Assembly (NCBI GenBank): GCA_902524865.1 | Contig: CABZEV010000007.1 | Location: 1 to 37,479 of the forward strand | Direction of reading: 5' to 3' | DNA length: 37,479 nucleotides | Origin: an uncultured Pelagibacteraceae bacterium | GTDB taxonomy: Bacteria; Pseudomonadota; Alphaproteobacteria; Pelagibacterales; Pelagibacteraceae | Shown here: piece after piece, positions 26,762-37,479 of the stretch | How the letters are laid out: each line of letters starts with the position of its first letter | Numbering within the stretch: the stretch's first letter is position 1 | Notes under the pieces: model-generated | What the model saw: the letters and a program-made list of their open reading frames with translations, nothing else | Told to the model about the DNA's origin: nothing | The model's database searches: none | Made by a program: the position numbers and the translations under genes

Positions 26762-27544
26762 TTAAATATTGGCTGTTGCTAACATTTTTTTTATTTCAGC
26801 AATTGCTTTTGCAGGATTTAAACCTTTTGGACAAGCGCTAGTACAGTTTAAAATTGTATGACACCTATAAAGTTTAAGTTCATTTGCCACTTTTTTTAAT
26901 CTTGAATTTCTCTCTTCATCTCTACTATCTATGATCCATCGATAGGCTTGTAAAAGCACTGCTGGTCCCAGATATTTATCACCATTCCACCAATAACTTG
27001 GACAAGAAGTTGAGCAACACGCACACATTATACATTCATATGCGCCATCTAATTTAGCTCTATCTTCTTTAGACTGAAAAATTTCTTTAGTTTCTGACTT
27101 TGAATTTGATTTTAACCATGGCTCAATTGATTGATATTGTTTATACAAACCATCCAAGTCACCTATTAGATCTTTTTTAACTGTAAGGTGTGGTAATGGA
27201 TAAATATTGATATCACCATCTATTTCTTTGTGGGGAGTTGTGCAAGCAAGGCCATTTTTTCCATCCATATTCATTGCACAGGAACCACAAACTCCATGAG
27301 CACAAGATCTTCTATAAGCCAAAGTTGGATCTATTTCATTTTTAATTTTATTTAAAATATCTAAAACTTTTGAGGGACAATCATCCATATCAACTTCGTA
27401 GGTATCAATTCTAGGATTTTCCCCTGTAGACGGGTCCCATCTATAAACATTTACTTTTCTAAGATTTTTTGAACCAGTTTTATCCTTAAAATATTTACCT
27501 TTTTTTACTTTGGAATTGTCAGGTAAACCTATTTGAACCATCAA
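26762..27544 (-). CDS. sdhB: Succinate dehydrogenase iron-sulfur subunit
   Basis: [59 protein letters not shown]. Confidence 0.98.
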   Translation of the reverse strand: MMVQIGLPDNSKVKKGKYFKDKTGSKNLRKVNVYRWDPSTGENPRIDTYEVDMDDCPSKVLDILNKIKNEIDPTLAYRRSCAHGVCGSCAMNMDGKNGLACTTPHKEIDGDINIYPLPHLTVKKDLIGDLDGLYKQYQSIEPWLKSNSKSETKEIFQSKEDRAKLDGAYECIMCACCSTSCPSYWWNGDKYLGPAVLLQAYRWIIDSRDEERNSRLKKVANELKLYRCHTILNCTSACPKGLNPAKAIAEIKKMLATANI

Positions 27545-29316
27545 TAAACTCTTTCCTGAGGTGGAAAATATTGCACTTCATTAGTTAGTGTTGATTTGTG
27601 AACTTCTCTATAACTAATTTTTGTATCTTTCCCATCACACCAGGCAAGAGTGTGTTGCATAAATTTATTATCATCTCTTTTTGGAAAGTCTTCTCTCGCA
27701 TGTGCTCCTCGACTTTCTTTTCTATTATAGGCTGAATCAACAGTTACTACAGCTTGTCTTATTAGATTATCAAATTCTAAAGTTTCAACTAAATCAGTGT
27801 TAAAAATTAAAGATTTATCTTTAACTGATAATGAGTCTAGCCCGTCATAAGTTTTTCTTATTTCATTAACACCTTCTTTGAGAGTTTTTTCAGTTCTAAA
27901 AACAGCACACTTAGACTGCATAGTTTTTTGCATTGATAACCTTAGTTCAGCTGTTCCGATGTCACCCTGTGAATTTCTTATCTTATCAAAACGATCTAAG
28001 CATTTTTGAGTTTCTGTTTCACTGATTTCCTCGTGTGGAGTTCCTGGTTTTATTAGCTCAGCTGCACGTTTAGCAGCTGCTCTACCAAAAACAACTAAAT
28101 CAATTAATGAGTTTGAACCAAGTCTGTTTGCACCATGAACTGAAACACACGCTGCTTCACCTATTGCCATTAAGCCTGGAACAGTTTTTTCTGAACCATT
28201 TACAGTTAGTACCTCTGCTTTATAATTTGTTGGTATACCACCCATGTTATAATGAACTGTTGGAACAACAGGAATTGGTTCTTTAGTAACATCTACATTT
28301 GCAAATAATCTTGCAGCATCAGTGATACCAGGAAGCCTACTTTCAATAATATCTTTATCTAAGTGATTTAAATTAAGATGTACGTGGTCATGATCTTTTC
28401 CAACTCCTCTTCCTTCATTAATCTCGATTGACATTGATCTACTAACAACATCTCTCGATGCTAAATCTTTTGCTTTAGGAGCATATCTTTCCATAAATCT
28501 TTCACCTTTAGAATTTGTAAGATATCCTCCTTCACCTCTTGCACCTTCTGTGATCAATGTGCCATGACCATAAATTCCTGTTGGATGAAACTGCACAAAT
28601 TCCATATCTTGTAACGGTAAACCTGCTCTTAGTACCATCGCATTACCATCACCTGTACAAGTATGGGCTGATGTTGCAGAATAATATACTTTTCCATAAC
28701 CACCTGTTGCGATTATAACAATGTGGGCTCTAAATCTATGAATAGTTCCATCATTTAAATTCCAAGCAATCAAACCTTTGCATGCTCCATCTTTCATTAA
28801 CAAATCTAATGCAAAATATTCAATAAAAAATTCTGTATTATGTTTTAAAGCTTGCCCATACAAAGTATGCAAAATTGCATGACCAGTTCTATCAGCGGCT
28901 GCACAAGTTCTTTGCACAATTCCGTTGCCATAATTTTTAGTCATACCACCAAATGGTCTTTGATAAATTTTTCCATCTTCAGTTCTGCTAAATGGAACAC
29001 CGTATTTTTCTAGCTCAATAACTGCCTTTGGTGCCTCCTTACATAGATACTCAATGCTATCCTGATCGCCTAACCAATCAGCTCCTTTAACTGTATCGTA
29101 CATATGCCAACGCCAATCATCCTCGCCCATATTTCCTAAAGCAGCAGAAATACCGCCTTGTGCTGCGGAGGTGTGACTTCTAGTTGGAAAAACTTTTGAA
29201 ATACAAGCTGTTTTTAATCCCGCCTCACTTAGACCAACTGCAGCTCTTAAACCAGAACCACCTGCTCCTAAGACTAGCACATCATATTCATGATCGATAA
29301 TTTTGTAAGAATTCAT
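27541..29316 (-). CDS. sdhA: Succinate dehydrogenase flavoprotein subunit
   Basis: [74 protein letters not shown]. Confidence 0.99.
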   Translation of the reverse strand: MNSYKIIDHEYDVLVLGAGGSGLRAAVGLSEAGLKTACISKVFPTRSHTSAAQGGISAALGNMGEDDWRWHMYDTVKGADWLGDQDSIEYLCKEAPKAVIELEKYGVPFSRTEDGKIYQRPFGGMTKNYGNGIVQRTCAAADRTGHAILHTLYGQALKHNTEFFIEYFALDLLMKDGACKGLIAWNLNDGTIHRFRAHIVIIATGGYGKVYYSATSAHTCTGDGNAMVLRAGLPLQDMEFVQFHPTGIYGHGTLITEGARGEGGYLTNSKGERFMERYAPKAKDLASRDVVSRSMSIEINEGRGVGKDHDHVHLNLNHLDKDIIESRLPGITDAARLFANVDVTKEPIPVVPTVHYNMGGIPTNYKAEVLTVNGSEKTVPGLMAIGEAACVSVHGANRLGSNSLIDLVVFGRAAAKRAAELIKPGTPHEEISETETQKCLDRFDKIRNSQGDIGTAELRLSMQKTMQSKCAVFRTEKTLKEGVNEIRKTYDGLDSLSVKDKSLIFNTDLVETLEFDNLIRQAVVTVDSAYNRKESRGAHAREDFPKRDDNKFMQHTLAWCDGKDTKISYREVHKSTLTNEVQYFPPQERVY

Positions 29317-29657
29317 AAATTAATTAATAATATAATTGTAATTAATGGAATTACCACAGCTGATACGTACAAAAAACCATTTGCGACATTTTTGATTTTA
29401 TAATCTTCAATATAATCCTCAAAAACCTCACTAATACTTAATGCTGAAAAGAAATATGCAGTAATTATAAATAAGCTAAATAGAAACTTAGATAATGGAT
29501 TCGTAAAAAATTCCAAAACTTCTGAATAGCTCTGATCATAAATACTTATAAAACTTAAAATAAACCAAGCCATTAATGGAACTAATATTGCTCCACTTAT
29601 TTTTAAAAAAATCCATTTTTTTGTTGCAGCAATCATTTTAAAATAAATTTTTTCCAA
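29313..29657 (-). CDS. sdhD: Succinate dehydrogenase membrane anchor subunit
   Basis: 114 aa with three hydrophobic segments; located between sdhC and sdhA. Confidence 0.8.
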   Translation of the reverse strand: MEKIYFKMIAATKKWIFLKISGAILVPLMAWFILSFISIYDQSYSEVLEFFTNPLSKFLFSLFIITAYFFSALSISEVFEDYIEDYKIKNVANGFLYVSAVVIPLITIILLINL

Positions 29658-30021
29658 TCAAAAATAAAATTATAGTTAAAAAAATTGACCCTATAATAAC
29701 TAAAAGACCAGTTATATTAGTTGTCTTAAGTTCAAATCCATAACCTAAATCCATTACCAAATGTCTTATCTCACTTAAAATTTGAAAACAAAAAGACCAG
29801 GTCAAACCTAAAATAATAAATTTTCCAATCTGGGAATTTAATAATAAATTAATAGAATTGTAATTGTTTTCACCTAATAATAATAATGACGCCCATAAAC
29901 AAATTAATGTAATACCAATTATATTTATTATGCCCGTGATTCTATGTGAAATGGATACTAAAGACGAAATATGCCATTTATAAACCTGTATGTGAGGGGA
30001 TAATGGTTTTTTATTTTCCAT
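29638..30021 (-). CDS. sdhC: Succinate dehydrogenase cytochrome b556 subunit
   Basis: KPLSPHIQVYKWHISSLVSISHRITG, and heme-ligand region ILSEIRHLVMDLG. Confidence 0.93.
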   Translation of the reverse strand: MENKKPLSPHIQVYKWHISSLVSISHRITGIINIIGITLICLWASLLLLGENNYNSINLLLNSQIGKFIILGLTWSFCFQILSEIRHLVMDLGYGFELKTTNITGLLVIIGSIFLTIILFLIGKNLF

Positions 30022-31018
30022 GATAATTCTTTTTAATTATTGTTTCTGCAATTTCTACTGCATTCAAAGCCGCGCCTCTCAAAAGGTTATCTGAAACGAT
30101 CCATAAATTTAATCCATTTTTAATTGTTTTATCTTCTCTAATCCTTGAAATAAAAGTTTCGTCCATTCCCTCTGCTTCAATTGGAGTTGAATAACCACCA
30201 TCATTTCTTTCATCAATAACTTTACAACCCTCGAAATTATTCAAAAGATCTCTTACCTTTTCCAGAGTAAAAGGTTTTTCGAATTGTAAGTTGACCGACT
30301 CAGAATGCGAAACAGAGATAGGCAATCTCACACATGTCGCTGTCAAATCAATTTTAGCATCTAAAATTTTTTTAGTTTCGTTCATCATTTTTAACTCTTC
30401 CTTAGTATAACCGTCATCTGCAAATTGATCGATATGAGGGATAGCATTAAAAGCTATTTGTTTTGTAAAATTTTTAGATGATACTTTTTTACCATCTAAA
30501 ACTAGTTTAGTTTGCTCAATGAGCTCATCCATGGGAGCTTTTCCACCTCCAGAAACTGATTGATAAGTAGAGACAACAATTCTTTTAATTATAAATAGAT
30601 CGTGCAAAGGTTTAAGAGCAATTACCAATTGAGCTGTTGAGCAATTCGGATTTGCAATAATATTTTTTTTAATTTTTTTTAGATCATCTGAATTTACTTG
30701 TGGAACTATCAAAGGTACTTCTGGATCCATTCTAAAAAAACTAGAGTTATCAATTACCAAGCAATTTTTGGCTGCTCTTTCAGCAAATTTTTCAGAAATT
30801 TTTCCACCAGCTGCAAAAAAAGCAATATTAACTTTTGAGAAATCAAAATTTTCTAAATCAAGGACATCAATTTCCTTACCTCTAAAACTAATTTTTTTTC
30901 CAACACTTTTTGAGGACGCAACTAAATATAAATTATCTATAGAAAATTCTTTTCTTTCCAAAATTTCCAATGTTTTCCTACCAACATTTCCTGTTGCTCC
31001 TACAATTGCAATATTCAT
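30011..31018 (-). CDS. asd: Aspartate-semialdehyde dehydrogenase
   Basis: MNIAIVGATGNVGRKTLEILERK, NPNCSTAQLVIALKPLHD, STYQSVSGGGKAPMDEL. Confidence 0.97.
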   Translation of the reverse strand: MNIAIVGATGNVGRKTLEILERKEFSIDNLYLVASSKSVGKKISFRGKEIDVLDLENFDFSKVNIAFFAAGGKISEKFAERAAKNCLVIDNSSFFRMDPEVPLIVPQVNSDDLKKIKKNIIANPNCSTAQLVIALKPLHDLFIIKRIVVSTYQSVSGGGKAPMDELIEQTKLVLDGKKVSSKNFTKQIAFNAIPHIDQFADDGYTKEELKMMNETKKILDAKIDLTATCVRLPISVSHSESVNLQFEKPFTLEKVRDLLNNFEGCKVIDERNDGGYSTPIEAEGMDETFISRIREDKTIKNGLNLWIVSDNLLRGAALNAVEIAETIIKKNYHGK

Positions 31019-31033
31019 GATCTAAGTTTTATA

Positions 31034-32143
31034 CTAGATGAAAGGTAAATCGCAAATTGTTCCTACAAATATTTTTTCATCAATGTCTATATTAAATTGT
31101 ATTTTAGCATCCCAATAAGGTTTATTAATCATTGCGATACCTATAACTTTTTTAAAAGTTGGTGAATAAGCAGCTGATCTTACTGTACCTACGATATTCT
31201 TATTATCATCGTATAAAGTCTTTTCACAGTACATATCAATTTTAGTATGATCGATTTTAATTCCCATGAGTTTTCTTTTAACTCCCTCTTGTCGAATTTT
31301 TTTAAGTTTTTCCTTTCCTAAAAAGTTTACCTCAGAGTCAAGATTTATAAATCTGTCAAAATTCGCTTCTAAAGGATTATCTCTATTATCAAAATCATTT
31401 CCATATGATAAAAGCGCAGATTCTATTCTCTCAATAAGATTAGGACATCCTGGTTTGACATTGAATTCTGCTCCATATTCGAATAAATAATCATATAAAT
31501 CTTGACCAGCTAAATTATCCTCAACATAAATTTCAAAACCTCCTTGTTTTGACCAACCTGATCTTGCAACAAAATAATTTTTTTTTCTAAATTCGTAGTA
31601 TTTAAAATTAAAAAATTTTAATTGTCTTATTTCGTCTCCAAATAATTTCGCCATTAAATCATCCGATAGGGGTCCTTGAACAGCTAAAATATTTACATTT
31701 GGCTCTTTTATTTCTACTTCAAAATTATTTCCTGCGGCAAGTCCCTTTGCAAAAAAAATTACATCTGAGTCTGCTATTGACAACCACCATCTATCTTCTG
31801 CTAATTTATTAATTATAGGATCATTAACTAGCAGTCCTTCATTATCAATTAATGGAGCATAGTAGCATCTTCCAACTTTTGATTTTGATAAATCTCTACA
31901 TGTCATTAACTGAACTAATTTTGCTGAGTCTTTACCAGATATCTCAACTTGTCTTTCAGCAGCCACATCCCAAACTTGAACAAATTTTTTTAGATGTTGG
32001 TAATCAGTCTCCAATGACTTAAATGAGGCTGGTAATAACATGTGGTTATACACTGTGTAACTACTTACCCCATGAGCTTCTATCCTATCTGTGTAAGGAG
32101 TGCTTCTTAATCTTCTTGATTTTACAATTGGAAAGTTTTTCAT
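31034..32143 (-). CDS. dmdA: Dimethylsulfoniopropionate demethylase DmdA (GcvT-fold, THF-dependent)
   Basis: 369 aa, [41 protein letters not shown]...; recognised as the SAR11 DmdA type; gcvT-like fold; next to dmdB and dmdC. Confidence 0.92.
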   Translation of the reverse strand: MKNFPIVKSRRLRSTPYTDRIEAHGVSSYTVYNHMLLPASFKSLETDYQHLKKFVQVWDVAAERQVEISGKDSAKLVQLMTCRDLSKSKVGRCYYAPLIDNEGLLVNDPIINKLAEDRWWLSIADSDVIFFAKGLAAGNNFEVEIKEPNVNILAVQGPLSDDLMAKLFGDEIRQLKFFNFKYYEFRKKNYFVARSGWSKQGGFEIYVEDNLAGQDLYDYLFEYGAEFNVKPGCPNLIERIESALLSYGNDFDNRDNPLEANFDRFINLDSEVNFLGKEKLKKIRQEGVKRKLMGIKIDHTKIDMYCEKTLYDDNKNIVGTVRSAAYSPTFKKVIGIAMINKPYWDAKIQFNIDIDEKIFVGTICDLPFI

Positions 32144-32916
32144 TTTTTTAAAAATTCTAAGACCTTTTCCCTCATTTCAAATGCTTTTTCAATCATAATC
32201 ATGTGTCCGCACCTATCTAATATTTGAGTCTTAGAATTTTTAATTAAGCTTGCAAATTTCTTTCCTGCTTTTAAATCAACCATCTTGTCTACCTCCCCAA
32301 GAATTAACATTACAGGACAGCTTATTTTTCTTGCAGCCTGGTAGCCATTTTTGTAATTATTACAAGCGATAAGATCGACTGCTAAAATTTCACTTATATC
32401 TCTTGAAGACTGGATTATTTTTTCCACAGGGTTTCCACCTATAAACTTTTTAGAACCTTCATATCCCCATTTCATCATCAATTTTACAGCATCTGAGTGA
32501 CCATCTTGAGCTAACTTTATTAAATCAGGATGTACCGGCATTCTATTAGATCCACCGACAAAAACTATCTTATCAAGCCTTTTTGTATATCTATGAGAAT
32601 ATTCAAGAATTTCTAAACACCCTTGAGAATGGCCAACCAAAACTAAATTTTTAAGATTTAATTTTTTAAAAACATCTTCCAACCATTCAGCAATTTTTTC
32701 AATACTTTCTAAACAAGGACCATCTGAATTCCCATGACCGGGCAAGTCTATAGATAATACATTAAAATTATTAGTATAAAAAAATTGTTCTGTTAAAGAC
32801 CAGACTATATGAGATAGACCACTTCCATGAAGGAATACTATTGTTTGTTTTTTCGCATTTATTCCTTGGCCCGCATCAGATGCATAAATACTTTTATTTT
32901 TAATTTCAAATATCAA
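32140..32916 (-). CDS. Alpha/beta hydrolase of unknown substrate, in the dmd cassette
   Basis: [13 protein letters not shown] oxyanion region, [12 protein letters not shown] nucleophile elbow, LGEVDKMVD acid, [11 protein letters not shown] His; ATGA overlap with dmdA. Confidence 0.9.
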   Translation of the reverse strand: MIFEIKNKSIYASDAGQGINAKKQTIVFLHGSGLSHIVWSLTEQFFYTNNFNVLSIDLPGHGNSDGPCLESIEKIAEWLEDVFKKLNLKNLVLVGHSQGCLEILEYSHRYTKRLDKIVFVGGSNRMPVHPDLIKLAQDGHSDAVKLMMKWGYEGSKKFIGGNPVEKIIQSSRDISEILAVDLIACNNYKNGYQAARKISCPVMLILGEVDKMVDLKAGKKFASLIKNSKTQILDRCGHMIMIEKAFEMREKVLEFLKK

Positions 32917-32924
32917 CTAATTAC

Positions 32925-34541
32925 CTAAAATTTTTTTCTTAGTTCAAACTTTTGAATTTTTCCAGTTGAGGTTTTAGGTAGCTCACAAAAAATTACTTGT
33001 TTTGGGACCTTAAAACCTGCAAGTGTTTCTTTACAGAAGCTAATTAATTCTTTCTCAGTTATAGGTTTTTCCTTTATCGTCTCAATAAATGCACACGGTA
33101 CCTCTCCCCATTTTTCATCTGGTTTAGCCACAACAGCGGCTATAGATACTGAAGGGTGTTTTGCAAGAGTATTTTCTATTTCTATAGAGGATATATTTTC
33201 ACCTCCAGAAATTATTATGTCTTTAGATCTATCCTGAATTTTTACATATCCATCCGGATACATAACAGCTAAGTCACCAGAATGAAACCAGCCCCCAGCC
33301 ATTGCTTTATTTGTAGCATCCTTATCCTTAAAATAACCTTTCATAACCACATTTCCTTTAATCATAATTTCACCGATCGTCTTTCCATCTTTTGGAACTT
33401 CAGTCATTGTTTCTGGATCCATTACAGAAACTCCTTCTGTGTTGGGATACCTTACTCCTTGTCTTGCTTTAATTTCGTTCTGCTTTTCCTCATCAAAGTC
33501 ATTCCAAGCATCATTCCACGCACATTGAGTTACGTGTCCATAAGTTTCGGTTAATCCATAAACATGCATAACATCAAAACCAAGTTCTTTCATTTTTTTG
33601 AAAATTATACTTGGCGGTGGAGCTCCTGCAGTAAGTACATATACTTTTTGCTTTAATTTTTTTCTATCAGACTCTGGTGCACCAGTTATCATATTAAGTA
33701 CAATGGGCGCTCCACCAAAGTGGGTAACATTATGTTTGTCTATTAATTCAAAAATTTTTTTTACATCTATATTTCTTAAACAAATTGTTCTTCCATTTAA
33801 CATAGGTATAGTCCAAGGATAACCCCATCCATTGCAATGGAACATTGGGACAATAGTCAAAAAATTAAGTCTGTTTGGCATATTCCAGGCAACAGCGCTG
33901 CCCGTGGACATTAAATATGATCCTCGATGATGGTAAACAACGCCTTTAGGGTTTCCAGTAGTTCCAGATGTATAGCTCAATGATATTGCTTGCCACTCGT
34001 CCTCTGGCATTTTCCAATCAAAATTTTCGTCACCGGTATTTAAAAAACTTTCATATTCTAGATCACCAATTTTTTCACATTTTGATTGGTCTGCATATTT
34101 ATCAACTATATCAATAATTGTAATTTTCCTTTTTAAAGTGCTTAAGGCTTTTTTAACTTCAACGTGCAATTGTCTGTCAACAACAAGAACTTTAGCATCA
34201 CTATGTTCTAAAATATAAGCAATAGTTTTAGCATCTAATCTTATATTTATTGTATTTAACACTGCACCAGACATAGGAACAGAGTAATGTCCCTCAAAAA
34301 TTTCTGGTGTGTTAAAAGCTAAAAACGAGACCGTGTCACCTTTTTGGACTCCAATTTTATTGAGAGCACTTGCAAATTTAATAGTACGTTTGTAAACTTG
34401 AGCCCAGGTATATTTACGATCTTCATAGATAACTGCCTCATATTCAGGATAAATCTCTTTTGCTCTCATTAAAAAAGTTAAAGGGGTTAAGGGGACAAAA
34501 TTTGCGCTATTCTTGTCTAAATTAGTATCGTAATGACTCAT
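32925..34541 (-). CDS. dmdB: Acyl-CoA ligase, probable 3-methylmercaptopropionyl-CoA ligase
   Basis: AMP-binding motif SLSYTSGTTGNPKGVVYHHRG, GWFHSGDLAVMYPDGYVKIQDRSKDIIISGGENISS, KTSTGKIQKFELR; adjacent to dmdA and dmdC. Confidence 0.85.
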   Translation of the reverse strand: MSHYDTNLDKNSANFVPLTPLTFLMRAKEIYPEYEAVIYEDRKYTWAQVYKRTIKFASALNKIGVQKGDTVSFLAFNTPEIFEGHYSVPMSGAVLNTINIRLDAKTIAYILEHSDAKVLVVDRQLHVEVKKALSTLKRKITIIDIVDKYADQSKCEKIGDLEYESFLNTGDENFDWKMPEDEWQAISLSYTSGTTGNPKGVVYHHRGSYLMSTGSAVAWNMPNRLNFLTIVPMFHCNGWGYPWTIPMLNGRTICLRNIDVKKIFELIDKHNVTHFGGAPIVLNMITGAPESDRKKLKQKVYVLTAGAPPPSIIFKKMKELGFDVMHVYGLTETYGHVTQCAWNDAWNDFDEEKQNEIKARQGVRYPNTEGVSVMDPETMTEVPKDGKTIGEIMIKGNVVMKGYFKDKDATNKAMAGGWFHSGDLAVMYPDGYVKIQDRSKDIIISGGENISSIEIENTLAKHPSVSIAAVVAKPDEKWGEVPCAFIETIKEKPITEKELISFCKETLAGFKVPKQVIFCELPKTSTGKIQKFELRKKF

Positions 34542-36308
34542 TTAATTGAACTTAAAGTTCATGATATTCGAACTCCCAGAAATCGCAGATTTGTAATGTT
34601 GTTCAGCTCTAGGCAGCACTTTTTCAAAATAAAATTTAGCTGTATTTATTTTATCATCATAAAATTTTTTATTTTCCTCGTAATCTTTGAAGCTTACATT
34701 AAGAATTTTTATCCAAGAAAAAGCTAATGAAACATAGCCAAGCGTCTTTAAATAATCATTTGCAGCAGCACTTGCATCATCTTTATTGTTTTGAGTGCTT
34801 TGAATAGTCCAGTCACTAAATTTTTTAAGAATGTCCAAGTAGTGATTAAATTCATTTGTAAATGGTTTTATCTTTTCGTTACTAGAATGAGTTTCAGATT
34901 TTATTAAATCTAAAAATTTATTTATTATATTTCCGTTTTTATTTGATAATTTTCTAAAAACTAAATCAGCAGCTTGCACGGAGTTTGTCCCCTCATAAAT
35001 CGGTGTAATTCGATTATCTCTATATAATTGCTCAATTCCTTGGTCTTTTGTATAACCATATCCACCAAATATTTGCATTGCATCACTTGTAATTTCCATT
35101 CCTAAATCTGAAAATAGAGATTTTACAACTGGTGTCATTAATGAAACCATATCCGAGGCATCTTGTTTAATTTTTTCATCATCATGGTTTAAGCTAACCT
35201 CAGTTTGTTGAGATAACCAAAAACATAATGCTCTTTCACCCTCAATTATCGATTTCATGTTTAATAAAGTTTTTTTTATATCTGCATGTTCTATAATTGA
35301 GTCAGCATTTCCATTTTGCGATTTATTATTATTACTTTTTCCCTGTTTTCTATCTTTGGCATAACTTAATGAATTTTGATAAGCTATTTCAGAAATTCCT
35401 AGCCCCTGAATTCCAACTACTATTCTCTCTAAATTCATCATTGTAAACATTTGACTTAATCCTTTATTTTTAGGACCAATCATTATTCCAGTTGCATCAT
35501 CAAAATTTAAAACACAAGTCGCTGATCCTTTAATTCCCATTTTTGTTTCTATTGATCCTGTGGATATACCATTTCTTGGACCGATAGCCCCATTATCTTT
35601 TACGATAAACTTTGGAACTAAAAATAAACTTATACCTTTTGTCCCTTTGGGTGAGTCTGTAGCTCTCGCAATTACTAAATGAATAATATTTTCTGTTAAA
35701 TCATGATCTCCAGATGTGATGAAAATTTTTTGACCTGTAATCTTATATGTTCCATCAGATTGTTCTACTGCTTTTGTTTTAAGCAAACCTAAATCCGTTC
35801 CACAAACTGGCTCAGTTAAGCACATAGTACCACTCCATTTACCCTCAACCATTTTTGGAAGATATTTATTTTTAATTTCATCTGTTGCATGATGATGAAT
35901 ACAATTATAAGCTCCTAATGTTAGCTCACTATAAAGTTTAAAGGCTAAGCTAGCTGAAGATATCATTTCATCAAAAAATGCACTCACTGTTCTTGGCATA
36001 CCTTGCCCACCGTATTTTGGATCACAAGATAAAGAAGTCCAACCATCTGATATATATTTTTTATAAGCCTCTTTGTAACCTGGTGGAGTTCTAACAACCC
36101 CATTTTCTAGAGTGGCCGGAGTCTCATCTCCTGCCTGCGCAAGTGGTAAAATTATATTTTGATTGATCTTTGCAGCTTCGTCTAAAATATCTTTTACAAG
36201 CTCTGGGTTAACTTCTTTATATTTCTCTAACTCATTATAATTTTTGTTGTCCCTTAGTTTCTCGAAGAGAAACATCATATCATCAACAGGTGCAGTATAA
36301 GTTGGCAT
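34542..36308 (-). CDS. dmdC: Long-form acyl-CoA dehydrogenase, probable 3-methylmercaptopropionyl-CoA dehydrogenase
   Basis: 588 aa; MCLTEPVCGTDLGLLKTKA, KITGQKIFITSGDHDL, DAMQIFGGYGYTKDQGIEQLYRDNRITPIYEGTNSVQAADLV; adjacent to dmdB. Confidence 0.85.
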   Translation of the reverse strand: MPTYTAPVDDMMFLFEKLRDNKNYNELEKYKEVNPELVKDILDEAAKINQNIILPLAQAGDETPATLENGVVRTPPGYKEAYKKYISDGWTSLSCDPKYGGQGMPRTVSAFFDEMISSASLAFKLYSELTLGAYNCIHHHATDEIKNKYLPKMVEGKWSGTMCLTEPVCGTDLGLLKTKAVEQSDGTYKITGQKIFITSGDHDLTENIIHLVIARATDSPKGTKGISLFLVPKFIVKDNGAIGPRNGISTGSIETKMGIKGSATCVLNFDDATGIMIGPKNKGLSQMFTMMNLERIVVGIQGLGISEIAYQNSLSYAKDRKQGKSNNNKSQNGNADSIIEHADIKKTLLNMKSIIEGERALCFWLSQQTEVSLNHDDEKIKQDASDMVSLMTPVVKSLFSDLGMEITSDAMQIFGGYGYTKDQGIEQLYRDNRITPIYEGTNSVQAADLVFRKLSNKNGNIINKFLDLIKSETHSSNEKIKPFTNEFNHYLDILKKFSDWTIQSTQNNKDDASAAANDYLKTLGYVSLAFSWIKILNVSFKDYEENKKFYDDKINTAKFYFEKVLPRAEQHYKSAISGSSNIMNFKFN

Positions 36309-36334
36309 AATTTGATTTTAAAATAATTAATTAA

Positions 36335-37441
36335 TTATTGCAATTTTGAAATGATCGCATCACCCATTTGTGATGTAGTCACCTCTTTTGAATCTTTTGA
36401 TAAAATGTCTTTAGTTCTTAAACCATCATTTAATACGTCCTGCACAGCTTTTTCTAGAGCTTCTGCCTCTTTATCTAAATCTAATGAGTACCTCAAAGCC
36501 ATAGCAAAACTTAAAATTGTAGCTATTGGATTAGCAATACTTTTACCAGCTATATCTGGAGCCGAACCATGAATAGGTTCATACATAGCCCTCATCTCCC
36601 CATCTTTATTTTTTGCACCTAAAGATGCAGAAGGTAAAAGACCTAATGATCCAGTTAACATTGAGGCTTGGTCAGATAACATATCTCCAAACAAATTATC
36701 TGTTACAATTACATCAAATTGTTTTGGATTTCTCAACAACTGCATAGCACAATTGTCTGCAAGCATATGACTTAATTCAACGTCTTTAAATTCTTTATCA
36801 TGTAATGTCTGAACCTCTTCTTTCCAAAGTTGGCCTGCTTCCATAACATTTGATTTTTCACAAGAAGTTACTTTGTTTGATCTTTTTTTTGCTAAATCAA
36901 AGGCAACTCTAGCAACTCTTATAATCTCATTGCTTGTGTAAGTGTGTGTATTAATCCCTTTTCTTTCGCCATTTTCTATTGGTTTAATTCCTCTAGGCTC
37001 TCCAAAATATATTCCTCCTGTTAACTCTCTTACAATCATAATATCTAAACCTGAGACAATTTCAGGTTTTAATGTTGAGGCATCAACTAATTGTTTAAAA
37101 CATATCGCTGGTCTCAAATTAGCAAATAGTTTTAATTCTTTCCTTAGTTTTAAAAGTGCTCTCTCAGGTTTTTTGGAAAACTCAACATTATCCCACTTCG
37201 GTCCTCCTACAGCGCCTAACATAACAACTGCACTTTCTAATGCTTTATAAAAAACCTCATCTGTAATCGGTGTACCATGCTTATCATAAGAGCATCCTCC
37301 CGCTAAATCTTCATCTATCTCAAAATCTAAAGACTTTTTATCATTGAACCAACTGATAATTTTTTTTACTTCACCAATAACTTCGGGACCAATACCATCT
37401 CCGGGAAGTAATAGTATCTTTCTCTTTTTTACCTTAATCAC
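36335..37441 (-). CDS. leuB: 3-isopropylmalate dehydrogenase
   Basis: [81 protein letters not shown] start. Confidence 0.97.
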   Translation of the reverse strand: MIKVKKRKILLLPGDGIGPEVIGEVKKIISWFNDKKSLDFEIDEDLAGGCSYDKHGTPITDEVFYKALESAVVMLGAVGGPKWDNVEFSKKPERALLKLRKELKLFANLRPAICFKQLVDASTLKPEIVSGLDIMIVRELTGGIYFGEPRGIKPIENGERKGINTHTYTSNEIIRVARVAFDLAKKRSNKVTSCEKSNVMEAGQLWKEEVQTLHDKEFKDVELSHMLADNCAMQLLRNPKQFDVIVTDNLFGDMLSDQASMLTGSLGLLPSASLGAKNKDGEMRAMYEPIHGSAPDIAGKSIANPIATILSFAMALRYSLDLDKEAEALEKAVQDVLNDGLRTKDILSKDSKEVTTSQMGDAIISKLQ

Positions 37442-37479
37442 TTATAATCCATGGCTTAGAGCTTTTTAATTTTTGCTCA
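37434..37479 (-). CDS. leuD: Probable leuD (3-isopropylmalate dehydratase small subunit), C-terminal end only
   Basis: Minus-strand frame reads [14 protein letters not shown] and its stop overlaps the leuB GTG start; call rests on 14 residues and position upstream of leuB. Confidence 0.5.
   Translation of the reverse strand, partial: EQKLKSSKPWIISD

Noticed and set aside
31034-32143. Annotation as glycine cleavage T protein / aminomethyltransferase (gcvT)
   Set aside because: Fold family is shared, but overall sequence, 369-aa length and neighbours dmdB and dmdC support DmdA

Overview
AT-rich, very compact bacterial chromosome segment. Gene content, order and protein sequences look like a streamlined marine alphaproteobacterium of the SAR11 / Candidatus Pelagibacter type (assignment by recognition, not by search). 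Left part (+ strand, 1-8028): 3' end of metX, metW, gloB, rplU, rpmA, obgE, proB, proA, nadD, rsfS, S41 peptidase ctpA, rppH. These converge, with overlapping stop codons, on an almost gap-free minus-strand run (37479 down to 8021): leuD (tail), leuB, dmdC, dmdB, alpha/beta hydrolase, dmdA, asd, sdhC, sdhD, sdhA, sdhB, mmsA, mdh, sucC, sucD, sucA, sucB, lpd, a formyltransferase/beta-propeller fusion, priA, atpH, atpA, atpG, atpD, atpC. No tRNA, rRNA, CRISPR array or transposon was recognised. Most of the window is core metabolism. The parts most worth a second look are: (1) the DMSP-demethylation cassette dmdC-dmdB-hydrolase-dmdA lying between leuB and asd, with an uncharacterised hydrolase overlapping dmdA; (2) a lone two-domain formyltransferase plus GINT1-like propeller protein, carrying a 15-nt homopolymer, between lpd and priA; (3) the 107-bp atp-operon upstream region, the longest non-coding stretch in the window, with three perfect palindromes, a consensus -35 and an A/T-only hairpin; (4) good sigma70-like promoters before rplU and inside the suc cluster before sucA.
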